A DNA stretch of 64,000 nucleotides from Streptomyces cavernae (lineage in GTDB: Bacteria; Actinomycetota; Actinomycetes; Streptomycetales; Streptomycetaceae), in the NCBI RefSeq assembly GCF_004023625.1, contig NZ_RPDJ01000015.1:186001-250000 (forward strand). The letters run 5' to 3'. The position numbers and the translations under genes are program-made. Below are positions 1 to 8,223 of this stretch, piece after piece. The notes beneath the pieces are model-generated. The model was not told the DNA's origin. It saw only the letters and a program-made list of their open reading frames with translations, and made no database searches. The number at the start of each line of letters is the position of its first letter. Position 1 is the first letter of the stretch.

Positions 1-461
1 CTCTTCATGAGAAGGCGACTTTGCGTGCAGGGTTTTGTGGTAGATCACGAAATCGCAAGGAGTGGCCAGGCCGGGAGCCGACTCCGGATAGGACTCGTCG
101 ATCGAACCTGTGCGGGCCACCTGGTAGCCGATGCATTCATACCAGGCGGCCAGGAATTCCTTGGAGGGATGCGACCACTCACGCGGAACAAGCAACTGCA
201 GCTGACATCGAGTCCGGCTTCCTGACCGTACTGTTCGGCGTACCGCACCAGTTCCCTGCCGATCCCTATGCCACGTCGCTTGGGAGCAGCAGCCAGCATG
301 CCAAACTCGCAGAAACCATCGGAGAGTTGTTGGATCCGCACGCATCCGACGAGCTCATCGTGCAGCCATGCCACCGTGATCTCGTTCGCTTGAGTGAGTG
401 ATGTAACCTCCTGGCGGCTGGTCCGTGTTGTGCCAGGAACCCACAAACCTTCCTCGACCAC
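1..461 (-). pseudogene. GNAT acetyltransferase, frameshifted and partial
   Basis: The frame starting at 461 encodes a GNAT core: a strand reading VAWLHDELVGCVRIQQLSDG and an acetyl-CoA loop PKRRGIGIGRELVRYAE. Near base 210 the similarity moves to another frame, which reads LQLLVPREWSHPSKEFLAAW and stays open to base 1. A one-base deletion (or two-base insertion) would explain this, and the C-terminus lies outside the window. The N-terminal start is also uncertain, because the usual GNAT beginning is not visible upstream. Either the gene is dead or the sequence has an error here. No partner gene is visible. Confidence 0.7.
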
Positions 462-861
462 TTCAATGGGCCGTGGCCTGGGGTCCCTTCGTCGATCTCC
501 TGCCTCCCGGGTAGCCCGTCAGCACCAGCGTGAGCACACGCAGGTGCTGGCGTTGCAGCGTCGGCTGCTGCCCCGGACCGGCGGCGGCACCGTCGATATC
601 GCCAGCGTCTGCCAGCCGGCGCCCGGCCGGTGTACCTGGTCCCCACCCGCAACGGCTGCGGCCTCGCCGGACCGCTGCGGCCGGTCCAGATCGGCCCACG
701 CTGAAGACTCCGATCTCATGTCAGCGTTGACCTCGCTGATCCGAGCTGCTGCGGCTGCTGGCGGAGCGCGACGGGGGCGGTACTGCCCCAGAGCCTCCGC
801 CCTTACCTGTCTGCACCCCTGAAACGGGGTTCTTGCCGACTTCCGCGCATGGTCTTGCCCG
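462..861. other. Stretch without a supportable gene
   Basis: Several short GC-driven open frames overlap on both strands, but none gives a recognisable protein family, a good ribosome binding site and an extended ORF together. It separates the GNAT fragment from the FAD monooxygenase and may hold decayed sequence. Confidence 0.4.
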
Positions 862-2289
862 TCATGTGGCCATGGCTGTTCCTTCGTTGGCGGCGACCGC
901 CCTCGCCAGCAGTTCTGGATCGGCCAGCGTGGCGGGGTGGCGCAGCATGTAGGAGACATTGTTGAACGCGCGCGTGACGTCCCCGTCGAGGACGGTGGCC
1001 GCCGTGATCTGTTCCATGGCCCACCGCTGCTGCCGTATGTCCTTCGGTACCTCCGTACCGTTCTGCGCGTCGAGGCGGGCCGCGTCACCCCCGGCGGAGA
1101 CAGCCCAGGCGGCATCCACGACCACCTGCTGGAGACGGAAGAACTCCCGGGCGGCCGTGCCGAGATCGGGGCCACCGCCGAGGTACGAGGCCAGGCAGGA
1201 AGCGTGCAGCGCGGCGGAGCTCATGCCCTGGCCGTAGATCGGGTTGAACGAGGCCACGGCGTCCCCCACGCTGACCAGGCGTGCGGGAAAGCGGCTCACT
1301 TCGGCGAAGTGGCGCCGTCGGCTCTCGGCCTGGTGGTAGGTCACCACGTCGCCCATAACGGCGCCGGCGGTGGCCGTGGCGAAAACCGGGGGCAGTTTGG
1401 CGCAGGCCGCACGGAACTCGGCGACCGTCCGGCCGGGTCGGCTGTCGCCGTACCCCATCAGCATGACGATCCACTGCATTCCCTCGATCGGCTGCGCCGC
1501 CGCGACGGACACCCCGTCCGATGGGTACTGCGGCGTGAAGAGTGCCAGGGCGCCGGCCGTCTCGAGGTCGGCGAATTTCACCGGCCGATCGAACAGAGCC
1601 GTCGCGTAGTTGATGGGAGCTTCCAGCCGCTCAAGCCTCGGCTGGTCGTAACCGCTCTCCTTGAGCCAGCTCGACAGCCTGCTGGAACGTCCCATGGCGT
1701 CCACGACGAAGTCCGCGTCCAGCACCCCCGCGCCCCCGTCGCCCTGATCTTTGCCGGCGGCCGCGACGTAGCGGACGGCGCTCACGGCGTCGTCGCGGTA
1801 CCGCAACCCGGTCACCCGCCCGCGCAGGACGGTCACGTTGGGGAGGGACGTGATCCGGTTCCGGATCAGGGCCTCCAGCAGGGGGCGCCCGATCGCGAGC
1901 AGGTGGCGGCCCTCGCCGTCCGGCACCTGGGGCACGCCGTTGAGGAGGGTGGTCCCCTGGTCGGGCACGAAGTTCGCGCCGCGGTCCTGCGCTTCCTTCG
2001 TGATCCCCGGAATCCACCGCTCCGCCCACTGTTGGCCTGCCGGGAGCAGCGTGTGCACCTGCTGGTTCTGAGGCACGCCGGGACGCGACCCGGTGTCCTC
2101 GGTCTCCGCGGAGATGTCGTCGGGCTCGATGACGACGACCCGGCGTGCGTGATCGGAGAGCACCCGCGCCGCCAGGAGCCCCGCGATGCTGCCGCCGATC
2201 ACACATGCAGTGTCGAACAGCACGCGCACGCAGTCGGGCGGGTCGGCCTGGACGAGCTTTTCGAAGAGGGAGACCGTGGACTCGGTCAT
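862..2289 (-). CDS. FAD-dependent monooxygenase
   Basis: This 475-residue protein belongs to the FAD/NAD(P)H aromatic hydroxylase fold. The FAD-binding GGSIAG turn is at residues 32-37, followed by the acidic strand end VVVIEPDD. The second FAD motif, SVGDAVASFNPIYGQGM, lies around 340-356. I chose the ATG at 2289 over a longer frame because GGAGAAGG precedes it. Such enzymes hydroxylate or epoxidise hydrophobic small molecules, and the substrate here is unknown. It diverges from an AraC regulator about 250 bp away, which probably controls it. The insertion after the first FAD strand is not unusual for the family. Confidence 0.85.
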   Translation of the reverse strand: MTESTVSLFEKLVQADPPDCVRVLFDTACVIGGSIAGLLAARVLSDHARRVVVIEPDDISAETEDTGSRPGVPQNQQVHTLLPAGQQWAERWIPGITKEAQDRGANFVPDQGTTLLNGVPQVPDGEGRHLLAIGRPLLEALIRNRITSLPNVTVLRGRVTGLRYRDDAVSAVRYVAAAGKDQGDGGAGVLDADFVVDAMGRSSRLSSWLKESGYDQPRLERLEAPINYATALFDRPVKFADLETAGALALFTPQYPSDGVSVAAAQPIEGMQWIVMLMGYGDSRPGRTVAEFRAACAKLPPVFATATAGAVMGDVVTYHQAESRRRHFAEVSRFPARLVSVGDAVASFNPIYGQGMSSAALHASCLASYLGGGPDLGTAAREFFRLQQVVVDAAWAVSAGGDAARLDAQNGTEVPKDIRQQRWAMEQITAATVLDGDVTRAFNNVSYMLRHPATLADPELLARAVAANEGTAMAT

Positions 2290-2538
2290 GAAACCTTCTC
2301 CCGTTGGTGAAGGAAGGCCCACGCGGAGCGGGTGCCCGGGCGTGGCCCGGCCCGGAGGGCCCGTGATGGCGGTGCCTGCCGGTCCCGGCGGGATGGCAGA
2401 ACCCCTTGCGGCCACTCTCGTGCGCTCAGGCCGTCGAAGTCCTGTTCCTGCTGGCCACCCGTCTTGTACTTCTTTGCCAACTTAGGGAGTTGCGGGCACC
2501 CTCGCTGTCGTCGAGGCCCGCGCACGTACGCTGCTGCG

Positions 2539-3516
2539 GTGGACAGCACAGTCAGCACATCACTCTGGCGGGTGGGTGGCGCCTCGCCACCCGCGGTCGA
2601 CATCGCCGTGCCCTACGCCGACGAAAAGCGGAACCGTGTGCTGCTCAGTGAATGGCGACGCCAGGCCGGCGAATCGTTACCGGCCCCTCCGTTGTCGCTG
2701 CCGCGGTACAGCGAAGGGACGTACCGGGTCCGTATCCACGCCCAGAAGCTGCTCGACATCCCCGTCGAGGACCAGTACAGCGACGCAGTCGCCGGGGGCA
2801 CCGGCGGTCCGGACGGCCACCACGGGGACCTGATCGTCACGCACATCGTGCTCAGCGGCGAGTGGCGCTTCACCTCGCGCAACACGCGGTCCAGGGCGGC
2901 AGCCGGGACACTGTGTGTCCGCAGGAACGAGGAACCGTGGGACATGGAGGCCGTCCGGGGTACGCGAGCGGTCGCGGTGGGCCTGCCCGCGAGCGCGATC
3001 CGCTTCCCGTCTAACACCCTCGCCATCACCGCCGAGCAGACGTCCCCCGCCGCGCGGTTACTGCTCGCCCAGCTCCGTCTCTTCGCGGAGGTGGCGGACG
3101 AGCTCAGGCCCGCACAAGCCACGGCGGCACGCAACGCGACACTCGAGCTGTTCCAAGGGCTGGTGAACGACCAGGTCATGGACGACGCGGACTTCACGCC
3201 GGCGCTTCTCGAAGCGGCGACGGGCTACATCGAGGACCGTCTGCTCGACGATCCCGACCTGAATGCCCGAGCCATAGCCGAGGCGCTCCATGTGTCCGTC
3301 CGCACCCTCTACCGCGTGTTCGCCCAGGAGGCCACGTCGTCGGTCATGGCGTACGTCCGTGAACGACGCCTCGAACGTGCCAGGGCGGAACTCGTCTCCA
3401 CACGCCTTACCGTGTCCGAGGTCGCCGCCCGCTGGCACTTCGCCGACGGCAGCCATTTCGTCAAGGCGTACAAGAAGCACTTCGGCGAAACACCGACCGC
3501 CGTCAGGCGGCGCTGA
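2539..3516 (+). CDS. AraC-family transcriptional regulator
   Basis: A protein of about 325 residues with two HTH motifs at the C-terminus, including LNARAIAEALHVSVRTLYR and a second helix region ending HFVKAYKKHFGETP. The N-terminal 200 residues resemble the AraC-binding-like domain of regulators that sense small hydrophobic ligands. I prefer the GTG at 2539 because the upstream extension is Arg/Cys-rich and lies in the divergent promoter region. It is transcribed away from the FAD monooxygenase at 862-2289 and is the obvious candidate to regulate it. The ligand is unknown. Confidence 0.85.
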   Translation: MDSTVSTSLWRVGGASPPAVDIAVPYADEKRNRVLLSEWRRQAGESLPAPPLSLPRYSEGTYRVRIHAQKLLDIPVEDQYSDAVAGGTGGPDGHHGDLIVTHIVLSGEWRFTSRNTRSRAAAGTLCVRRNEEPWDMEAVRGTRAVAVGLPASAIRFPSNTLAITAEQTSPAARLLLAQLRLFAEVADELRPAQATAARNATLELFQGLVNDQVMDDADFTPALLEAATGYIEDRLLDDPDLNARAIAEALHVSVRTLYRVFAQEATSSVMAYVRERRLERARAELVSTRLTVSEVAARWHFADGSHFVKAYKKHFGETPTAVRRR

Positions 3517-3686
3517 CTGCTCCTACTGTGCGACATCCGCGAGTTCCTCTGAGCCCCGCCGAGTACCCGGCCATGGCCAGGGAGTTCTTCCTGCTTCGAG
3601 TGGCCTGCGGCCTCTGTCCCCGCTCCCGCCGGTCGGCCGCGGTCTTCCGGAAGTACAACGACCGCCCCGGACGGCGGATGCGCCGG

Positions 3687-4015
3687 TCACTCCTCGTCCT
3701 CGTCGTCCTCGACCGCGTCCGGGTCCCGCAGAGGACGCAGGCCCTGACCGGGGCCGCTGGCCTTGATGTTGAACAGGTAGCGGCCCAGGAAGTTGATGTG
3801 CCTGTCCTTGAGCGGGTAGAGCCGGGCGACGTCCTCGTCCCTGATGCCGTGGGCCCTCGGCGCGGAGCTGGGCAACAGCAGCGTCCAGGTAGCTGGTGTT
3901 CCACAGCACGACGGCAATGAGAACGAGCCCCAGACTGGCCAACTGATCTTCCTGGCCCTCGCGGTACGCCTGGCGGATCTGGCCCCGGCCGCCCTGGCAG
4001 ACAGCGCGGACCTTG
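3687..4015 (-). pseudogene. Tn3-family transposase C-terminal remnant
   Basis: In two frames the strand reads EDQLASLGLVLIAVVLWNTS, then IRDEDVARLYPLKDRHINFL and GRYLF. This is the C-terminal end of Tn3-type DDE transposases, where LWNT and HIN(V/F)LGRY are typical. A frameshift near 3855 separates the parts, and the 5' part of the gene is missing. It abuts an IS30 fragment at about 4015. Confidence 0.75.
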
Positions 4016-4197
4016 TTGCGGGGCCTGTTGTTGAGTGCCAGAGCAACAGCCTCGAGCTCGTCGGCTTCCCACCGCGGCAGGTCCCTGCCCTTTGGAAAGT
4101 ACTGGCGCAAGAGGCCATTCGTGTAACTCGTCGGTGCCCCGTTGCCAGGGGCTGTGCGGGTCGGCGAAGTAGACCTGCAGCCCGGTGTCGACGGTCA
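4016..4197 (-). pseudogene. IS30-family transposase remnant
   Basis: The strand encodes VYFADPHSPWQRGT, then in another frame LLRQYFPKGRDLPRWEADEL and AVALALNNRPR. These are the integrase-core end and C-terminus of IS30 transposases, which typically read PWQRGTNENTNGLLRQYFPKG. A frameshift near 4130 and abrupt junctions on both sides show it is dead. Confidence 0.75.
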
Positions 4198-4204
4198 GTT
4201 CCCG

Positions 4205-4496
4205 AACTGCAATGTCCGGTGTCCCCGGTGACCAGCAGATCGCCCTCGGTACCGTTGATCTCCCACAGGAAGTTGGTGGAACGGGCGAGCCCGCCGCGGA
4301 AGTGGACGAAGGCGACCGCGCCCGATTCGAGGGTTCCGGTCACTGCGATCTGGTCCTCGACGTTCATCGGCAGGCGCTGCCCGGTCCCCTCGTCGCGCAC
4401 CTCGCTGCGCCGGGTGGCCGTTGTGGCGCTGAGCTCGGTGAACTCGCCCAGCATTTTTCGAGGCGAGTCCGTCGAGGGTGTGGCCGAACGGCTTGC
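4205..4496 (-). pseudogene. Gfo/Idh/MocA-type oxidoreductase remnant
   Basis: Starting from KPFGHTLDGL near 4496 and, after a frameshift, LGEFTELSATTATRR and MNVEDQIAVTGTLESGAVA, the strand matches the C-terminal half of Gfo/Idh/MocA NAD(P)-dependent sugar or inositol dehydrogenase-like proteins. The end reads GTEGDLLVTGD. The NAD-binding half is absent. The fragment is flanked by the IS30 remnant and an amidase remnant, so it was probably broken by insertions and deletions. Confidence 0.65.
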
Positions 4497-4544
4497 GCTC
4501 TCGGCTCCAGGAGCGCTCCTCAGTGGCCCGTGCGATTCCCTGCC

Positions 4545-4735
4545 CACACCGGGGGAATTCGGCCCGCCCATGGGCTTGCCTGTTCGATTTGGCCGGCGAG
4601 ACGGAAGAGGCGGCTTTCTTGGCCGTATCCGGCGGCGAGAACTGCATACCGATCGGAAGCCCCGTCTCGGCGTCGGCCGTCACCGGCACGGACATGGCGG
4701 GCGTGCCCGCCATGTTGAACGGCATGCATCGCCGC
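4545..4735 (-). pseudogene. Amidase-signature enzyme C-terminal remnant
   Basis: The strand reads MPFNMAGTPAMSVPVTADAE and GLPIGMQF, then in another frame RLFRLAGQIEQASPWAGRIP. This is the C-terminal end of amidase-signature hydrolases (FNMAGTPA-S-P and LPIG-Q). The catalytic Ser-Ser-Lys part is missing and one frameshift is visible near 4630. Confidence 0.65.
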
Positions 4736-4880
4736 CCCCTCAAGTCGCTGACCGAGTGTCCGCGCGGCTTTGCGCCGGCTGGGTCACCCGCACCGGTCGG
4801 CGCATGACGGCCCGTCGACTCCAGGGCCGTTGAGTCCGGCACCGTTGACGAAAAAGAGCGTGTCGCCCAGCAGGGAAGAG

Positions 4881-4917
4881 TCTGCGGTCCGGCCAGTACT
4901 CCTGGCCGGACCGCAGA
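4881..4917. terminator. Strong 16-bp inverted repeat, likely terminator
   Basis: Two perfectly complementary 16-nt arms (4881-4896 and 4902-4917; left arm TCTGCGGTCCGGCCAG) enclose a 5-nt loop TACTC. It lies about 60 bp past the stop of the aldehyde dehydrogenase gene and would fold equally well in both transcripts. No T-run follows, which is normal for high-GC actinobacterial terminators. Confidence 0.7.
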
Positions 4918-4978
4918 GGCCGCAGAAGCGTCATGGCCCAAGTTGCCGTTCTTGACGGCGGCTCCGACCGGCTCCCGC

Positions 4979-6457
4979 TCAGAACGGGTACCGCTCGATC
5001 TTCGCCTGCGCGGTCACCCACTGCACCTCGGTGAAGGTGTCGAGGTTGGCTCCGCCGCCGAAGCGACCGCCGGCCGCGGACGCCTTGGCGCCGCCGAAGG
5101 GCGCCACGGCCTCGTCGTCCACGGTCTGGTCGTTGATGTGGACGGCGCCGGACTCGATGCGTTCGGCGAGTTCCAACGCACCGAACACGTCCTCGGTGAG
5201 GATGGCGACCGACAGGCCGTACTCGGAGCGGTTGATCAGTTCGATGGCCTCCTCGACGGTTTCGTAGACGGAGACGGGGGCGACCGGGCCGAAGACCTCG
5301 TCGGTGTACGCGGGCGCGTCGTGAGGAACGTCGGCCAGGACGGTGGGCCGGTAGAACAGCCCGTCGAAGCTTCCGCCCGCAGCCAGACGCGCACCCTGGG
5401 ACACACTGCGGGTGACGATGTCGTGGACCCTGTCACGCTGGCGCTCGTCGATGATCGGGCCGAGCATGTTCTGAGGATCGGTCGGGTCGCCGACGGTGAT
5501 GGCCCCGGCCTTCTCCGCGAGCTTGGCCACGTACTGCTCGGCGACGGAGGCGTGCACCAGGTGGCGCCCCGTGGTCATGCAGATCTGTCCCTGGTGCAGG
5601 AAGGATCCCCAGGCTCCGGCCGACGCAGCCGCGTCGAGGTCGGCGTCGGGGAGCACGAGGAGGGCGTTGTTCCCGCCGAGTTCCAGGTGCACCTTCTTCA
5701 GCAGGGGCCCGGCGGCGGCACCGATCGCGCGGCCTGCGGCCGTCGAGCCGGTGAAGGATATGCAGGGCACGCCGGGATGGGTCACCAGCGTCTCACCGAC
5801 ATCGGCGCCGCCTGGCAGTACGTGCAGGAGCCCTTCGGGTAGCCCTGCCTCGGCCAGGAGCTGGGCGAGAGCCAGTCCTCCCGAGACCGGGGTGCGCGGG
5901 TCGGGCTTGAGGATGACGGCGTTGCCCAGGGCGAGCGCGGGTGCCACCGAGCGGATGGAGAGGATGGAGGGAAAGTTGAAGGGCGATATGACCCCGACCA
6001 CCCCGAGGGGGACCCGGCGGGCGAGCGACATCCGTGGCCGTGTACTGCGGAGCAACTCGCCGTAGGGCTCCGCGGCGAGGGCGGCGGCCTGGAAGAGCTC
6101 GGAGACCACCAGACCTGTCTCGAAGGCGGCCTTGCCCGCTCCCGACCCGGCCTCGGGAACGAGCCAGCGCACCAGACGGTCGGGGTCGCTCTCCAGGGCG
6201 AACGCCGCCCTGCGGAATACCTCCGCCCGCTGGTCGTAGGGCAACCGGGCCCAGTCCCGCTGGGCCTTAGCCGCGCGTTCGACGGCTCGGTCGACGTCGG
6301 CGGGGGAGGCGGCGCCGACCGTGGCGAGCGGCCCGCCGGTGGCCGGTGCCGTCACTTCGAGGGTCCCGCCGTGGCCCTGGATCCAGGTGCCGTCGAAGAT
6401 CCTGCCGTCCCATGGCAGGCGGTCGGGGGCTGACGAGGTCTCAACTGTCGTGGTCAA
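4979..6457 (-). CDS. Aldehyde dehydrogenase (benzaldehyde/vanillin type)
   Basis: A full-length 492-residue NAD(P)-dependent aldehyde dehydrogenase. It has the oxyanion Asn in SPFNFP (N161), the general base in ELGGNN (E259) and the nucleophile in GQICMTTGR (C293). The pattern of GQICM and SPFNFP resembles benzaldehyde and vanillin dehydrogenases more than aliphatic ones, although this is a family impression. It is followed by a strong terminator-like hairpin and lies directly downstream of the carotenoid-oxygenase-family gene with a 37-bp gap. I infer that it oxidises the aldehyde released by that cleavage enzyme to an acid. Confidence 0.9.
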   Translation of the reverse strand: MTTTVETSSAPDRLPWDGRIFDGTWIQGHGGTLEVTAPATGGPLATVGAASPADVDRAVERAAKAQRDWARLPYDQRAEVFRRAAFALESDPDRLVRWLVPEAGSGAGKAAFETGLVVSELFQAAALAAEPYGELLRSTRPRMSLARRVPLGVVGVISPFNFPSILSIRSVAPALALGNAVILKPDPRTPVSGGLALAQLLAEAGLPEGLLHVLPGGADVGETLVTHPGVPCISFTGSTAAGRAIGAAAGPLLKKVHLELGGNNALLVLPDADLDAAASAGAWGSFLHQGQICMTTGRHLVHASVAEQYVAKLAEKAGAITVGDPTDPQNMLGPIIDERQRDRVHDIVTRSVSQGARLAAGGSFDGLFYRPTVLADVPHDAPAYTDEVFGPVAPVSVYETVEEAIELINRSEYGLSVAILTEDVFGALELAERIESGAVHINDQTVDDEAVAPFGGAKASAAGGRFGGGANLDTFTEVQWVTAQAKIERYPF

Positions 6458-6494
6458 GGTGGTCTCCGGGGTCGGTGCGGCTCAAGGGGGCGGC

Positions 6495-8021
6495 TCAGTG
6501 CCTGTCGCTGAGGGCGGACACGCTTTTGTCGAGGACGGCCTGGTCGGCCCAGCTGCCGTGGAAGCCGAACGGCACCCGCACGGGCAACCGGACCTGGGCC
6601 AGCGGCTCTGCGACGAGGTCGGAGGCGTCGTGGATCAGCAACTCGCTCAGACCCGTCTCGGGGTTCCACCACAGGGTCAGCAGATAGCCGTCGTTCTCAC
6701 TGGCCGGGTTGTCACGGGGGACGAACACCGGCTCGCTGGGGCTGGTGAGCGGGTGCGGTCCCTCGACGACGGTCGTGGAGTCCTTGAGGTAGTCGTGTAC
6801 GGCCAGGCCGTCGGTCATGGTCTGCGGCGCCAGGTCGCGGGTGGTGACGAAGTAGCCGTAGCGGTGCCGGCGGCCGACGTAAGCGTCGTTGATCTTCGGG
6901 AATTCGCCGGCGACGCCGGAGACGCGGCGGTCACTGACCTTTCCGGTCGCCGTGTCGATCCGCCACTGCCATGAGTAGCCCGGGGGGAACCACTCGTGGG
7001 AGCCGAGCGGGGTGAGCGCGTCGGCGGGGCTGCCGATGCGGGAGATCCGGTGCATGTCGATGACGACCTCGTCACCGGTCTCGTAGGCGTTGTAGAAGTG
7101 TGTGGGCGCGAGCATGCCGCCGGCTTCGTACCACTTCACCTCGTGGGTACGACGGTCCATGAGCACGATCTGGGTGCCGTGCGGCAGCACCGACTCGTCC
7201 CAGACCACGCCGGGGCGGCCCTGGGCGATCAGGTCGAGACGGAACAGGTTGGGCGCGACGAAGAAGATCGCGTAGTTCTCGCTCACGACGAAGTCGTGCA
7301 TGAGTGCCGGGATGCCGATGTCGATGGTGTGGGAGTCGATGACCTGCCCGGTCCGGACATCGGCGCGGTACCAGGTGATGACGGGGCCGGTGGCGGCGAA
7401 GAACAGCAGGTCGCCGGTGGCCGGGTCGGTCTTGTAGTGGGCGGTGCACAGGACGTCGATGCCGCCGTGGAAGTCGTAGGCGCCGTACGTCTCCAGCGTC
7501 TGCGGGTGCATCGCCGTCGGCAGACCGCCCTCGAAGTAGACGAGCAGGTGGTCGTCGAAGATGCCCACATTGGTGTTGGCCACGTTCTTCGCGGGCGGGG
7601 CGCCCTTGGGCAGTCGCCCGGGCGTGCCGCCGTTGACGAAGCCGCTGTAGACGGCCTCGCCTTGCTCGACCTCGAACTTCATCGAATCCGTCGCCACCCA
7701 GCCGGTACGGAAGGCCGCTTTGCCGTCCCGCAGGTAGAGCGCGGCCACCATCCCGTCGCCCTCCCACCAGTGGTAGCGGTCCAGGTTGCGGGGCTGGAAA
7801 CGAGGGTTGGAGGAGATGCGGAACAGCGCGCCCACGAGATCGTCCGGGATGGTGCCCTTCACGGGCAGGTCGTAGCCGTGGCTCTCCTCCGCCCACGGGG
7901 AGAAGGGGCCGTGCAGCCACTTGTTCTCCGTCGGCCAGTTCTGGGTGGGGCCGGCAGGCTGAGCCTGCGGCGCAACGGACATCGGTGTGGTCGCGACCAC
8001 GGGGACGGACGGGGTGCTCAT
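6495..8021 (-). CDS. Carotenoid cleavage oxygenase family (possible lignostilbene/isoeugenol-type)
   Basis: This 508-residue protein belongs to the RPE65/carotenoid oxygenase family of non-haem iron enzymes, which split C=C bonds with O2 to give two carbonyl products. The four iron-ligand histidines expected of the seven-blade propeller can be placed at H195 (CTAHYK), H242 (ALMHDF), H308 (PTHFYN) and H488 (GFHGSW). The start at 8021 has AAAGGGA upstream. Bacterial members include lignostilbene dioxygenases and isoeugenol monooxygenase. The neighbouring aromatic-type aldehyde dehydrogenase, phenol-hydroxylase-like enzyme and VOC protein favour an aryl-alkene or stilbenoid over a carotenoid. 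That preference is inference. Confidence 0.9.
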   Translation of the reverse strand: MSTPSVPVVATTPMSVAPQAQPAGPTQNWPTENKWLHGPFSPWAEESHGYDLPVKGTIPDDLVGALFRISSNPRFQPRNLDRYHWWEGDGMVAALYLRDGKAAFRTGWVATDSMKFEVEQGEAVYSGFVNGGTPGRLPKGAPPAKNVANTNVGIFDDHLLVYFEGGLPTAMHPQTLETYGAYDFHGGIDVLCTAHYKTDPATGDLLFFAATGPVITWYRADVRTGQVIDSHTIDIGIPALMHDFVVSENYAIFFVAPNLFRLDLIAQGRPGVVWDESVLPHGTQIVLMDRRTHEVKWYEAGGMLAPTHFYNAYETGDEVVIDMHRISRIGSPADALTPLGSHEWFPPGYSWQWRIDTATGKVSDRRVSGVAGEFPKINDAYVGRRHRYGYFVTTRDLAPQTMTDGLAVHDYLKDSTTVVEGPHPLTSPSEPVFVPRDNPASENDGYLLTLWWNPETGLSELLIHDASDLVAEPLAQVRLPVRVPFGFHGSWADQAVLDKSVSALSDRH

Positions 8022-8035
8022 GAAGTCCCTTTCAT
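8018..8035 (-). promoter_or_regulatory. Duplicated RBS-start unit with five-residue upstream ORF
   Basis: The bases GGGACTTCATGA occur twice in tandem just before the oxygenase gene. The upstream copy starts a five-residue frame (MKGTS) whose TGA overlaps the ATG of the oxygenase. It could be a small translational duplication without function, or could couple initiation. Confidence 0.35.
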
Positions 8036-8223
8036 GAAGTCCCCCTCGGCGGGGAACAGCCTCTTCGCCGGGGCTCTTCGGCTCATGGGCCGCTCCGCTG
8101 CCCGGTGGGCACCACTTCGTGCCCGGCCCGGTCATCTTCGGATGTCGTCCTGCGCGTGTCCTCGGCGCCGTACGACAGATTCGCGCCCCGGCTTTGTCGT
8201 CGCGGAGCAGTCGGGGCCCGCGG

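Noticed and set aside
937..2310. 457-codon open frame on the plus strand
   Set aside because: It is antisense to the FAD monooxygenase, rich in Arg/Gly/His without any family motif, and explained by high GC at third positions.
6495..8021. Naming the oxygenase a lignostilbene dioxygenase or isoeugenol monooxygenase
   Set aside because: The iron ligands show the family only; substrate pockets cannot be read with confidence, so a specific name was not given.
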